Source of the DNA: Rhizobium sp.
GTDB taxonomy: Bacteria; Pseudomonadota; Alphaproteobacteria; Rhizobiales; Rhizobiaceae
DNA length: 64,000 nucleotides
Reading direction: 5' to 3'
Assembly (NCBI GenBank): GCA_002796995.1
Contig: PEKW01000007.1
Location: 248,001-312,000, forward strand
The notes under the pieces were generated by a model, which was given only the letters and a program-made list of their open reading frames with translations, had not been told where the DNA came from and searched no databases. Numbering within the stretch: position 1 is the stretch's first letter; the number at the start of each line of letters is the position of its first letter. Shown piece by piece: positions 39,918 to 49,441 of this stretch. A program made the translations under genes and the position numbers.

Positions 39918-40922
39918 TCACAGTGGAATTCGGATCGAGGCAGCTAAACCCTGCGGACCGTAATTCAGTTCCGCGGACCCGCCGAGATGGGCAGCCGTGC
40001 CTTTGATCAGCTGCGTGCCATAGCCGCTGCGGACGGGTTCCGGGACCGGCGGTCCGTCGAGTTCGCGCCAATGACAAACGAGGAACGACTTTCCCTTCGG
40101 ACCATGCTCCTCGGACCAACGGGCATGGATGCGGCCATCCGGAACGGACAGTGCACCGTATTTCACCGAGTTAGTGGCCAGTTCGTGAAAAAGCATGCCC
40201 GTGGACAGAACGCGCGAACTCTGCAGCTGGATCTGGGGCCCGTCACATTCCATCCGGTCGGAGCCCAGCTCACCGACCGCCTGCGTCAGCAGATGCTCGA
40301 AATCGACCGAGCTGCTCGTATCGGCGATCTCCTGGGACCGGAGCGTGACTTCGAGACGTCCCAGAAGCGCGTCACGATATTCGACGGCCGTGCGATCCTT
40401 CGTCTCCGTCTGCCGGGCGATGGCGCGCACGATGGCGAAGAGATTTTTCATCCTGTGCCGCATCTCGGCGATGATGAATCCCATCTCCGCTTCGTTGCGC
40501 TGGCGATCGGTGACGTCGTCGAAGAGCACGAGCACATTGGTGCTGTTGTCGTCGGGATGCACGAGGCGGCGGGCATCCACCAGAAAGGTCCGCTGGCCGA
40601 TGACCGCGAAATCGTGTTTCACCTCGAAGCCGATCACGGCGGCAGCCTTCGGGATGACATTGCCGATCAGCTGGCGCAGTTCCGGAATGTTCCACTGGCC
40701 ATGGCCGAGGTCGAAGAACGGCCGGCCGAGAATATCGTCGCGCTCGATCTTGAAGGTGCGGATGAATGCATTGTTGGCTGTGGTGACGCAGAAATTCTGG
40801 TCGAGGACGACGATCGGTTGGGTGATCGTGTCGACCACACCCTGAGCCTGAACATGCCCGCTTCTCAACAGACGGTACAGATCTTCCAGCATCATTCCGT
40901 AACTCTCCAGAAGCGTTGACAT
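39918..40922 (-). CDS. PAS-HWE sensor histidine kinase
   Basis: Cytoplasmic sensor kinase of 334 residues with no membrane span. A PAS domain occupies about residues 30-140 (ITQPIVVLDQNFCVTTANNAFI). The HWE-type phosphoacceptor is His156 in MRHRMKNLFAIVRAIARQT, and the N-box is HELATNSVKYGALS. HWE kinases are abundant in Rhizobiales and often carry light, redox or stress-sensing PAS domains. The downstream receiver protein is the likely target. Confidence 0.9.
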   Translation of the reverse strand: MSTLLESYGMMLEDLYRLLRSGHVQAQGVVDTITQPIVVLDQNFCVTTANNAFIRTFKIERDDILGRPFFDLGHGQWNIPELRQLIGNVIPKAAAVIGFEVKHDFAVIGQRTFLVDARRLVHPDDNSTNVLVLFDDVTDRQRNEAEMGFIIAEMRHRMKNLFAIVRAIARQTETKDRTAVEYRDALLGRLEVTLRSQEIADTSSSVDFEHLLTQAVGELGSDRMECDGPQIQLQSSRVLSTGMLFHELATNSVKYGALSVPDGRIHARWSEEHGPKGKSFLVCHWRELDGPPVPEPVRSGYGTQLIKGTAAHLGGSAELNYGPQGLAASIRIPL

Positions 40923-41106
40923 TCACCTTGGGCGCTTTGCTGGAGCTAACGCGCAAACTTCGCATTTGTTGCGATTGCCAGGTCTTGGTGATGTCCAGTT
41001 GGGAGCATTTTTCGGGAATGGAGTCGTTCAGGAACCGATCTCCGACGCGGACCTACGCGACGGGGTCCGCCCGTTCTTGGCGTATCGTTTTCAGACCGGA
41101 AAACGA

Positions 41107-42111
41107 CTAGACGGAGAGCCGTTCCACATCCAGTCGCAGGGCCACGAGCAGGCCATCGGGGGCCCAGTCGTGCTCGATGGTGCCGCCAAGATGGCCCGAC
41201 AGGGTGCGGCGCAGGAGCTTGCTTCCATAGCCGCCGGCGCCTTCGGGTATCTGCACGCCCGGACCGCCTCGTTCCGACCACCGGATTTCGATGGAGCCGT
41301 CGCTTTGGGTGCCGGATACGTCGAGCGTGCCCTCGGGTACGGAGAGAGCGCCGTATTTGACGGAGTTGGTCGCCAGTTCGTGGATGACCAGGGCCAGACC
41401 CGTCGCAGCCGACTGGCCGACTCCCATGCGCGGAACGGCGATGCGAATGCGGCCGGCGAAGGCGCCCTCGTCGTCATAGGGGGCCAGAAGCACGGTGAAG
41501 AGATCGCCCAGCAGGGCGGCATTGCCCTGGCCGCCGGGCAGCGGGCGAACAAGATCATGGGCGCGGCCGAGCGCCATGAGGCGGGCCGTCAGCTGCCGGC
41601 TCATATCCTCGACCGAGGTCGACGTGCGCGACGTGATCGAGGTCAGGCCCGATGCGAGCGCCAAGAGGTTCTTGACGCGGTGGCTCATTTCCCCGGCGAG
41701 AAGCTCATGGCTTTCTTCCGCCTGCTTGCGTGCCGTGACGTCGAGAAAGACGCCGGTCATCGAGCGATCGTGCATGCCCGCATCGTCGCCTTGACCGCGA
41801 GCGGAAATCCAGCGCACTTCCTCGCCGACGAGAATGCGGAAATCGATCTCGTAGGGACCGACAATCGCTCGCGTCGCCGAAAAGGCGGCGCGGACCCGGT
41901 CACGGTCGGCGGGGTGTATCTTCTCCGATAGACGCTCGAACGTCAGATCGACATCGTCCGAAACGTCCCACAGCGTGTAGCTGTGGCTGTCCATGATCAG
42001 GCTGTCCGTATCGACGTTCCATGCCCACAGTGCGACACCCGCCGCTTCGAGCGCGCGGCGCAGCTGGGCGGGACCCCAGTCGACATGGCCTTTGGTGCTA
42101 TTGACGCTCAT
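41107..42111 (-). CDS. PAS-HWE sensor histidine kinase (second)
   Basis: Another soluble 334-residue kinase, with a PAS/PAC domain (FRILVGEEVRWISARGQG, then FLDVTARKQAEE) and His144 in MSHRVKNLLALASGL. The N-box HELATNSVKYGALSVPEG is nearly identical to that of the kinase downstream, while the sensory halves differ. The 184-base gap to the next kinase suggests separate promoters. Equal length may be coincidence. Confidence 0.88.
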   Translation of the reverse strand: MSVNSTKGHVDWGPAQLRRALEAAGVALWAWNVDTDSLIMDSHSYTLWDVSDDVDLTFERLSEKIHPADRDRVRAAFSATRAIVGPYEIDFRILVGEEVRWISARGQGDDAGMHDRSMTGVFLDVTARKQAEESHELLAGEMSHRVKNLLALASGLTSITSRTSTSVEDMSRQLTARLMALGRAHDLVRPLPGGQGNAALLGDLFTVLLAPYDDEGAFAGRIRIAVPRMGVGQSAATGLALVIHELATNSVKYGALSVPEGTLDVSGTQSDGSIEIRWSERGGPGVQIPEGAGGYGSKLLRRTLSGHLGGTIEHDWAPDGLLVALRLDVERLSV

Positions 42112-42348
42112 GAACCGATCTGACCTCCCTGCGCCTGGCGGGAGCTGCCAGCCTGCAGCTCAAGTGTGCGCTTCTTTTGTAGCACGCGAAGGTCGTTGCG
42201 AGAGACTCCTTTTTTCCCCCAGCCGTTCCCCGGCGAATGCATGCTCAAACACAGGACTGACGGGCGGCCGGACGGCGGTGCGGCGATTGGCCGAACTCTC
42301 CATTCCACCGCCCATTGAAACGGCCGGACCGAGGCACATATTGCCGGT

Positions 42349-42666
42349 ATGGAAAAGAACCAGATAGACGACATCAACGCCCAGATCATCAAGCTTCGCG
42401 CAGCCCTGCCGATATGGGGCGTGGAAGCCAGCGACCTGGTGGAACTCGCGCGCAACGCCGAGCGGGCGGCGACCAGGGTGGACGAGCGGACGATGCAACG
42501 CGTCCGGGGTCTGATCGAGACCACCACCGGCTGGCACAACACCCTCCTCTATTGGGAGGAACAGGATGCCGCACCGTCGCTGAGCTCGGATATCCGGGTC
42601 ATTCGCGGATCGCTGGATGCGATGCGGGCGGAAGTCGCGGCCGCGACGGCGATGTTCCTGGTCTAG
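42349..42666 (+). CDS. Hypothetical helical protein, 105 residues
   Basis: I do not recognise the family. The sequence is acidic and mostly helical by pattern (NAQIIKLRAALPIWGVEASDLVELARNAERAAT), with two Trp in the middle (TGWHNTLLYWEE). No signal peptide or membrane segment is seen. It is divergent from the kinase and convergent with the carbonic anhydrase; its stop lies 12 bases from the anhydrase stop. Start support is modest. Confidence 0.6.
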   Translation: MEKNQIDDINAQIIKLRAALPIWGVEASDLVELARNAERAATRVDERTMQRVRGLIETTTGWHNTLLYWEEQDAAPSLSSDIRVIRGSLDAMRAEVAAATAMFLV

Positions 42667-42678
42667 TCCGGGCTCAGT

Positions 42679-43344
42679 TCATGACGTCTGCCCCGGAGAT
42701 CCGACGGGGACGTCTGGCGGCGCAAAACTCTCCTCACATCGAAATGCCGCGCTGCTGCTGTCGCAACTGCATTTCAGATCGCGCAGCAAGCCATCCTTCA
42801 GGCCGTAGATCCAGCCATGGATGGTGAGCGGACGCCCACGCTTCCAGGCGGATTGCAGGATCGGCGTCTGCGACAGGCTGGCGACCTGCGAGGCGACCGT
42901 CAGTTCGCAGAGCCGGTTCAGCTTCTCTTCACGGTCGTCGACATTCGAGAGTTCGGCGCAATTTGCCTCCGCCACGTCACGAATCGCCTGCAGCCAGTGG
43001 TCGATGATGCCATGCCGTTGGCCGTCCATGGCCGCGCGGATCCCGCCGCAGCCATAATGTCCGCAGACGATGATATGCTTGACCTCGAGCGTTTCCACGG
43101 CGAATTCCACCACCGACAGGAGGTTGAGATCGGCCCGGTGGACGAGATTGGCGACGTTGCGATGGACGAAGACCTCGCCCGGCTCAAGCCCGGTGATGAC
43201 ATTGGCGGGAACCCGGCTGTCGGAACAGCCGATCCAGAGATATTCCGGCCGCTGCAACGCCGACAGCCTGTCGAAATAATGCGGGTCCTCCGCGCATTTG
43301 CCCGAAGCCCAGCGGACATTGTGTTCGAAGAGATCAGAAATCAT
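42679..43344 (-). CDS. Beta-carbonic anhydrase
   Basis: Zinc enzyme interconverting CO2 and bicarbonate. Zinc ligands are Cys40 (LWIGCSDSR, with the Asp42-Arg44 dyad), His96 and Cys99 (IIVCGHYGCGG). The 221 residues match the E. coli Can type, with a slightly Cys/Ser-rich tail (CSCDSSSAAFRC). It is transcribed alone and cytoplasmic. Confidence 0.95.
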   Translation of the reverse strand: MISDLFEHNVRWASGKCAEDPHYFDRLSALQRPEYLWIGCSDSRVPANVITGLEPGEVFVHRNVANLVHRADLNLLSVVEFAVETLEVKHIIVCGHYGCGGIRAAMDGQRHGIIDHWLQAIRDVAEANCAELSNVDDREEKLNRLCELTVASQVASLSQTPILQSAWKRGRPLTIHGWIYGLKDGLLRDLKCSCDSSSAAFRCEESFAPPDVPVGSPGQTS

Positions 43345-43452
43345 AAGGTTACTCCGGCCTGACGTTCCTTTCGGGCGAAACGGAAGGACCCGGCGAAACG
43401 TTCCGGGGTCCCGCCCGCTTCGCTGGCGATCCTTTCCGTCACCGCCGATCCG

Positions 43453-43614
43453 TTATTGCATCAAGGCTCCGTCGGCGCCAAGCACGTCGACCCCGGTGAT
43501 CGTAGGATCGGCGGCGAGAATGGCAATGAACTGCGCAAAGGCCCTGGACCAGGCCGGGACTTCCAGTCAGGCGATCCGGAGAGGCTGGAACACGGGCGCC
43601 GCGATGCCGCGGCG
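43453..43614 (-). pseudogene. Possible degraded small coding fragment
   Basis: In the 402-base gap 43345-43746 the minus strand reads GIAAPVFQPLRIA, a TGA (43567-43569), then LEVPAWSRAFAQFIAILAADP and on to a TAA at 43453. The text is protein-like on both sides of the internal stop, but I cannot name it and it is bounded upstream by another stop. No ribosome site is seen. The track ORF at 43456-43707 on the other strand is not convincing. The remainder of the gap is featureless to me. Confidence 0.25.
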
Positions 43615-43746
43615 TTACCCATTTCCTTGCGTCACGACAAAGAAAGGCGGCGTGACATGATGGATGTTCTCTTCGCTGATGGGCGACGTCTGACCTTCGA
43701 TCAATAGACGGTTCGAAAGAGTCAGGCCGCGCCAAGGGAGACGAAC

Positions 43747-44220
43747 ATGTCCATGACCATCGATCTGGATGCCGCAGGACTCGTGGAGCTCGAGTGCAAT
43801 CACGCCGCGTTGCTGCGCCTTTGCCTGACCCTCGAGGAGATTTCCGATTCCATTCCCTTCGATGTCGAAAGCGCGGTGTGCCTTCACGTTGCCGAAGGCC
43901 TCGGTCCGCTGCTGGCGCAGGCGCACAGACTGGAGGAGCGGATCCTTTTTCCCGACTTCGACAAGAATGCCGGCTCATGTTTTGCCGCGATGATGATCGA
44001 GCGGCTGAAGGCGGAGCATCGCTGTGACGGGCTGGCCTGCGAGGAAATGGTCGAGACGCTGACGACGATGGCCGAGGGACGATGCCCGCTGCCGCCGGAA
44101 ACCGTCCGCTACATGCTGCGAGGATTCCTCGAGGGCCTGCGCCGGCACGTGTCTTCCGAGAGGCTGATGATCGAGACGCTGCTGGCCGCCAAGGCGGAGG
44201 GGCGGGAAGTCTTCGCCTGA
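43747..44220 (+). CDS. Hemerythrin-domain protein
   Basis: 157-residue four-helix-bundle protein with His/Glu metal-ligand positions typical of HHE domains: ELECNHAALLRL, QAHRLEERILFPDF, LKAEHRCDGLACEEM and LRRHVSSERLMIETLL. Such proteins bind a di-iron centre and react with oxygen, NO or oxidative stress. No partner is nearby. GGGAGACGAAC precedes the ATG. Confidence 0.82.
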   Translation: MSMTIDLDAAGLVELECNHAALLRLCLTLEEISDSIPFDVESAVCLHVAEGLGPLLAQAHRLEERILFPDFDKNAGSCFAAMMIERLKAEHRCDGLACEEMVETLTTMAEGRCPLPPETVRYMLRGFLEGLRRHVSSERLMIETLLAAKAEGREVFA

Positions 44221-44280
44221 TTCGCAACAGGCCGCCGAGTATGTCTATCCTGGCTCAAGGAAGAGCGATGGGGACGGTCG

Positions 44281-44706
44281 CGGAAGGTCGAGGTGATTCG
44301 TGAGGCCGTCGAACTGCAGCGCGGTTCGATCACTGACGGACTCGATGCCTTGCGCATTCTGGGCGGGCGCGAGATCGCCGCCATCGCGGGGTCGATCCTG
44401 GCCGCCCGCCTGCTGGGCATACCGGTCATGCTCGACGGCTTCATATGCTCGGCCGCAGCCCTTGCGCTCCATTGCAGCGGACCTCAGAGCCTTGCTCATT
44501 GCATGGTCGGTCACGCCTCGATGGAGCCTGGACATCGCCGCCTTCTCGCCCATCTCAACATGCGCCCGCTTCTCGACCTCGATCTGCGGCTGGGCGAAGG
44601 AACGGGCGCAGTGCTGGCCGCGATCGTCGCGCGCGCGGCCCTGCATTGCCATCTCGGCATGGCGACATTCGCCGAGGCCGGCGTGGACAGCGGCATCGCG
44701 CACTAG
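44281..44706 (+). pseudogene. C-terminal fragment of cobT (phosphoribosyltransferase)
   Basis: The frame matches only the last 140 or so residues of nicotinate-nucleotide-dimethylbenzimidazole phosphoribosyltransferase (normally about 340): DGLDALRILGGREIAAIAGSILAARLLGIPVMLDGF, GHASMEPGHRRLL, LDLRLGEGTGAVLA and the terminal MATFAEAGV. The homologous frame becomes recognisable about 60 bases after the hemerythrin stop, with a GTG at 44293, and the substrate-binding N-terminal half is absent. A functional enzyme is unlikely. A complete cobT presumably lies elsewhere. Confidence 0.8.
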
Positions 44707-44801
44707 CCTCGCTCGGGAAAGCCGCGAGATTGCACGGAAAGGCGCAATCCCGCGGATTCGATCCGGGCTTCAGCCGATGGGGTGCCGGATCGCACCCGTT
44801 C

Positions 44802-47051
44802 TCAGCCGATCAGGTTCTCGATGCGGATCGGGAACTTGCGCACCCGGACACCCGTCGCGTGCCAGACGGCGTTGGCCACCGCACCGACCGTGCCGGTCAC
44901 GCCGATTTCGCCGACGCCCTTTACCCCGAGCGGGTTCACATACGGGTCCTCCTCGGGAATGAGGACGGCCTCGAGCGAGGGAATGTCGGCGTTGACCGGC
45001 ACATGATATTCGGCGAGATCCGCGTTCATGATCCGGCCGGTGCGGCGGTCGACGATGGCTTCCTCGTGCAGGGCGAAGGACGCCCCCCAGATCATGCCGC
45101 CGAAATACTGGCTCTCGACCAGCCGCGGATTGATGATCCGGCCGGCGGCGAACGCGCCGACCAGGCGCGTGACGCGGACCTGACCGAGATCCGGATCCAC
45201 CTTTACCTCAGCAAAAACGGCACCATGGGAATACATGGCATAGGCTTGGCCAAGCTGCGGATCGCGGGCGGACTGGCCCGTTCCGACGATTTCCCGCTGA
45301 CCGGCACGCGCCAGCAATTCGGCATAGGCTTCGCTCCGGCTTTCGTCGTCGCGTCGGTGGAGCCGGCCGGCGCGGGCGACGACACCGACATTGCCGGCGC
45401 CGAAAAGCGGGGATGCCGGATCACTGGTGGCGAAAACCGCCAGCTGGTCGATGACGTCTCTGCCGGCATTGTGAAGCGCAAGGCCGGCGCTGGCCGTATG
45501 AGCGGAACCGCCGGCCACGCCGGCGTCCGGCAAAGTCGACACGCCTGAATGAAACTCGACCTTGTCGGGATCGAGACCCAGGGATTCCGCGGCGATCTGG
45601 GCAAGGGCCGTCCAGGCGCCCTGGCCCATGTCGACACCGGCCGTCTCCACCAGTGCCGTTCCATCCGCACGCAGCGTGGCCCGGGCCTGCGCGGGGAAGT
45701 GGGGACAGGGAAAGAGCGCCGTACCCATGCCCCAGCCGACCAGGAAGCCGTCTTCGTCGCGCAGGCGACGCGGGGCCAGCGGGCGGGACGCCCAGCCGAA
45801 GCGCCTGGCGCCTTCGGCATAGCACTCCCGCAGCGCCTTCGACGAATAGGGTCTGCCGGTGCCGGGCTCCTTTTCGGCATAATTCTTCAGCCGGAATTCC
45901 AGCGGATCCATGCCGCAGGCCTCGGCGGCCTCGTCCATGGCCACCTCCAGCGCCGCAGAGCCCGATGCCTCGCCCGGCGCCCGCATCGGCCCCGGCGTTC
46001 CGACGTCCAGCCGTATCGCCTGGTGCTCAGAAAGCAGGGCGGGGCTGGCATAGAGATGCGTGGAGGCATTGGCGGCCGGCTCGATGAAGTCGTCGAAGGA
46101 GGAGGTCGCAGACAGGGCGCGGTGGTGGAGCGCGGTGATCCGCCCTTCTCCATCCATGCCGATTCGCAGCGTCTGCCAGGTGTTCCCGCGGTGCCCGACG
46201 GGTCCGTACATCTGCGAACGGCTGAGGGCGAGCTTGACCGGCCGGCCAAGCATGCGCGCGGCGATCATCGCGAGAATCTGCGGTCCGTTGAGGATCGCCT
46301 TCGATCCGAAGCCACCGCCGAGGAAGGGCGAACGGATGACGACGTTTTCCGGCGGGATGCCGAAATAGGCGGCATAGGAGGCGCAGCTCATCGCCAGGGC
46401 CTGGTTCGGCATGTCGAGCGTCAGCTTGTCGCCATCCCATTGGGCCACCACCGCATGGGGCTCCATCGCATTGTGGTATTGCGCCGGCGTTTCGTAATCC
46501 GCCTCGATCACCTTGGCCGCCCTTGCCATGCCGGCGTCAAGGTCGCCATGCGCGGAGCGCGGAGACGCACCGATGCCGACGGCGGCCGGATCGAATCGGA
46601 CTCCGTTGTCGAGTCCGGTGCGCGGTTCCTCGACCTCATATTGTGGGTTCAGCAGGGCGGCACCCTCGGCTGCCGCCTCGAGCGTCTCGGCGACGACGAC
46701 AGCGATGGGCTGATTGGCATATCGCACGCTATTGTCCTGCAGCACCTCGATGCGGAAACCGAAGCGCTCCATCTTCACGTCGGGATCGTGGGCGAGCGGC
46801 GGCCGGTTCTCGGGCGTGAGGACCTCGATGACGCCCGGATGGGCCTTGGCCGCGGCGATGTCGAGGGCGGTGACGCGGCCGCGTGCGATCGTGCTGACCG
46901 CCGTGACGGCATGAAGCAGGCCGTCGGGGTTGTTGTCGGCCGCATAGGTGGCGCGTCCGGTGACCTTCAGCAGGCCATCGCGGCGGGTCAAGGGCTGGCC
47001 GGCATTGGAGCCGTAGCGGGTGTTCTGCATGGATGTCACGTCAGGCGACAT
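44802..47051 (-). CDS. Molybdenum-binding subunit, xanthine/aldehyde dehydrogenase family (PaoC-like)
   Basis: Catalytic subunit, 749 residues. It shows the aldehyde-oxidase a/b hammerhead start (GLLKVTGRATYAADN), cofactor-binding stretches (SPFLGGGFGSKAILN, GPMRAPGEASGSAALE, VDMGQGAWTALAQ, AGGSAHTAS) and the catalytic Glu in LGVKGVGEIGVTGT. It most resembles PaoC/YagR. There is no Tat or Sec signal. Last gene of a three-gene operon; its start overlaps the FAD-subunit stop. The substrate is probably an aldehyde, but this is not certain. Confidence 0.9.
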   Translation of the reverse strand: MSPDVTSMQNTRYGSNAGQPLTRRDGLLKVTGRATYAADNNPDGLLHAVTAVSTIARGRVTALDIAAAKAHPGVIEVLTPENRPPLAHDPDVKMERFGFRIEVLQDNSVRYANQPIAVVVAETLEAAAEGAALLNPQYEVEEPRTGLDNGVRFDPAAVGIGASPRSAHGDLDAGMARAAKVIEADYETPAQYHNAMEPHAVVAQWDGDKLTLDMPNQALAMSCASYAAYFGIPPENVVIRSPFLGGGFGSKAILNGPQILAMIAARMLGRPVKLALSRSQMYGPVGHRGNTWQTLRIGMDGEGRITALHHRALSATSSFDDFIEPAANASTHLYASPALLSEHQAIRLDVGTPGPMRAPGEASGSAALEVAMDEAAEACGMDPLEFRLKNYAEKEPGTGRPYSSKALRECYAEGARRFGWASRPLAPRRLRDEDGFLVGWGMGTALFPCPHFPAQARATLRADGTALVETAGVDMGQGAWTALAQIAAESLGLDPDKVEFHSGVSTLPDAGVAGGSAHTASAGLALHNAGRDVIDQLAVFATSDPASPLFGAGNVGVVARAGRLHRRDDESRSEAYAELLARAGQREIVGTGQSARDPQLGQAYAMYSHGAVFAEVKVDPDLGQVRVTRLVGAFAAGRIINPRLVESQYFGGMIWGASFALHEEAIVDRRTGRIMNADLAEYHVPVNADIPSLEAVLIPEEDPYVNPLGVKGVGEIGVTGTVGAVANAVWHATGVRVRKFPIRIENLIG

Positions 47052-48095
47052 GGCTCACTCCCGGGATCGTGGAAAAGGGCGAGGCTGGCAAGGCCGGCAT
47101 GACTTGCGGCGTTCCTTCGGCCGCAAGGGAAAGCGCGCGCACCGCGATGCGGTGCGCCAACTCGATCTTGAAGGCGTTGTCACCGGAGGGGCGAGCGCCC
47201 TCGAGCGCGATCTCGGCCGCCCGAGCAAAGGCGGCGGTACCGGGCGCGCTGCCGACGAGGGCATTCTCCGCTTCGCGAACACGCCATGGCTTGGCTGCCA
47301 CTGCGCCGAGCGCCAGCCGTGCCTGCCGGATCAGGCCGTCTTCGATATCGAGCGCGGCCGCCGCCGAGACGACGGCAAAGGCGTAGGACGTGCGTTCGCG
47401 GAGCTTCAGGTAACGCGCGTTCGCCTTGAACCGGGCAGCCTCCGCCGGTAGATGCACCGCCGTAATCAGCTCACCCGGAGCAAGGACCGTCTCCTTTTCA
47501 GGCGTCTCCCCCGGCAGGCGGTGGAAGCTTTCGAGCGGGACCTTCCGCTGCCCTTCTGGCCCCACGACCTCGACGACCGCATCGAGTGCGACCAGCGGGA
47601 CGCAGAAGTCGGAAGGGTGGGTGGCGATGCAGCGGTCGCTCCAGCCGACGACCGCATGCAGGCGGTTTTCGCCCTCGAGGGCATCGCAGCCGGAGCCCGG
47701 TTCACGCCGGTTGCAGCGGCTGGCCGTGTCCTGGAAATAGGCGCAACGCGTCCGCTGCATCAGATTTCCGCCGACCGTGGCGGCGTTGCGCAGCTGAGCG
47801 GAGGCGCCGGACAGCAGCGCTTCCGCAACCGCCGGGAAGGCGGTGGCGAACTGCGTGTCGTAGGCGAGATCGGAATTGCGCACCATGGCGCCGATGCGAA
47901 CACCGCCATCGGCCTGCCACTCGATCGCGTCGAGGCCCGGCAGCCTGGTAATGTCGATCAGACGAACGGGCCGCGATACGCCGATCTTCATCAGGTCGAG
48001 CAGGTTGGTACCGGCAGCCAGATAGGCGGAGCCCGGCTCGGCCGCGGCGCTCACGGCTTCGGCAATGCTGCCGGGACAGATATAATCGAATCGGT

Positions 48096-48099
<4 letters not shown>
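47041..48099 (-). CDS. FAD subunit, xanthine/aldehyde dehydrogenase family (PaoB-like)
   Basis: 352-residue FAD-binding subunit of the CoxM type, with SAYLAAGTNLLDLMKIGV and AATVGGNLMQRTRCAYF. Extra Cys in RTRCAYFQDTASRCNRREPGSGCDAL match the [4Fe-4S] insertion known from E. coli PaoB. The track start at 48456 belongs to another frame of the iron-sulfur gene; the ATG at 48099 overlaps that gene's stop by four bases. Confidence 0.9.
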
Positions 48100-48593
<494 letters not shown>

Positions 48594-48632
48594 GGGATAC
48601 TCCATTCAGTGACAGTGATATATGGATAGGAA

Positions 48633-48647
48633 CCGCCGGATCGGCGG
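48633..48647. promoter_or_regulatory. GC-rich inverted repeat before the dehydrogenase operon
   Basis: CCGCCG-GAT-CGGCGG is a perfect 6-base inverted repeat 40 bases upstream of the iron-sulfur subunit start. It could be an operator or a leader hairpin. Confidence 0.4.
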
Positions 48648-48721
48648 GATTGCCAAGAAGGGCGCAACTGAAGCGCCGCCATGGCCGGAGCTGTCTATGC
48701 TTGTCCGGCGCAATGATTTAT

Positions 48722-48738
48722 ACGGAGGCATCCTCCGT
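48722..48738. promoter_or_regulatory. Candidate TetR operator
   Basis: ACGGAGG-CAT-CCTCCGT is a perfect 7-base inverted repeat with a 3-base spacer, 33 bases before the TetR start in the divergent gap. The length and form are classic for TetR operators. Autoregulation and control of the dehydrogenase operon are likely. Confidence 0.7.
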
Positions 48739-48770
48739 TTAGCAAGAGGAAAAAGATCCTGACCAGGGAG

Positions 48771-49346
48771 ATGGGCTCACAAGAGGAAAAGACAAGGCGG
48801 CCGCGGGCGGATTCCATCCGCAACCGGCAGCGCCTCCTGGAGGCTGCGACGGAGATCTTCAGCGCCGGCGCGCAGCAGGCAAGCCTGGAGGCCGTGGCGC
48901 GCCGGGCGGGGGTCGGCATCGGCACGCTCTACCGGCATTTCCCCACGCGAGACAGCCTGTTCGAGGCGGTCTATCGCCACGAGGTCGACCTGCTTGCAGA
49001 CCTGGCGGAGCAGCTGACCCGGGAAGAGGATCCGGTCGACGCGCTGAAACGATGGATGCAAGCCAATGTGCGTCTCGTGGCGACGAAGAAGGGCATGATC
49101 GAGGCGCTGCAGCTTGCCGCCGTCGGCTCCTCGGAACTCAAGGCCTATTCCTCGGAGCGGCTGGTCGGGGCGATCCGCCTGCTGCTCGAGCGAGCCGTCA
49201 AGGCCGGCGCGCTTCGCGACGACGTGCCGGCGGAGGACCTGCTCAGGACGATGGTCGGCATCTTCTATGCGCAGGGGCCGAGCGACTGGCAGCCCACTGC
49301 GCTGCGCATGGTCGATATCTTCATCGACGGCTTGCGCAAACGCTGA
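48771..49346 (+). CDS. TetR-family regulator of the dehydrogenase locus
   Basis: 191 residues with an N-terminal TetR helix-turn-helix (ASLEAVARRAGVGIGTLYRHFPTRDSLFEAVY) and a C-terminal domain of the kind found in regulators next to aldehyde oxidoreductases (EALQLAAVGSSELKAYSSERL). Divergent from the molybdoenzyme operon, with a strong operator between. The ligand is unknown. GGGAG lies unusually close to the ATG, so the true start is slightly uncertain. Confidence 0.87.
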   Translation: MGSQEEKTRRPRADSIRNRQRLLEAATEIFSAGAQQASLEAVARRAGVGIGTLYRHFPTRDSLFEAVYRHEVDLLADLAEQLTREEDPVDALKRWMQANVRLVATKKGMIEALQLAAVGSSELKAYSSERLVGAIRLLLERAVKAGALRDDVPAEDLLRTMVGIFYAQGPSDWQPTALRMVDIFIDGLRKR

Positions 49347-49441
49347 TTCGGGAACGATCGAGGGGCGGCCGAGAGGAAACGTTTCGTCGTCCATGGCCTT
49401 GCCGGCCACGTCGACACCATAAGCAAATGAGGGAGACAACC

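Noticed and set aside
42230-42245. GGAAC on the minus strand upstream of the second HWE kinase, considered as an EcfG promoter
   Set aside because: No CGTT-like -10 at the required 16-17 base spacing.
43456-43707. 83-residue plus-strand ORF before the hemerythrin gene
   Set aside because: No ribosome site, no recognisable sequence, and low-complexity Arg/Gly/Asp composition.
44802-47051. Naming the molybdoenzyme as carbon monoxide dehydrogenase or xanthine dehydrogenase
   Set aside because: The CoxL active-site loop (AYRCSFR-type) is not seen, and the FAD subunit's Cys insertion points to the PaoABC group instead.
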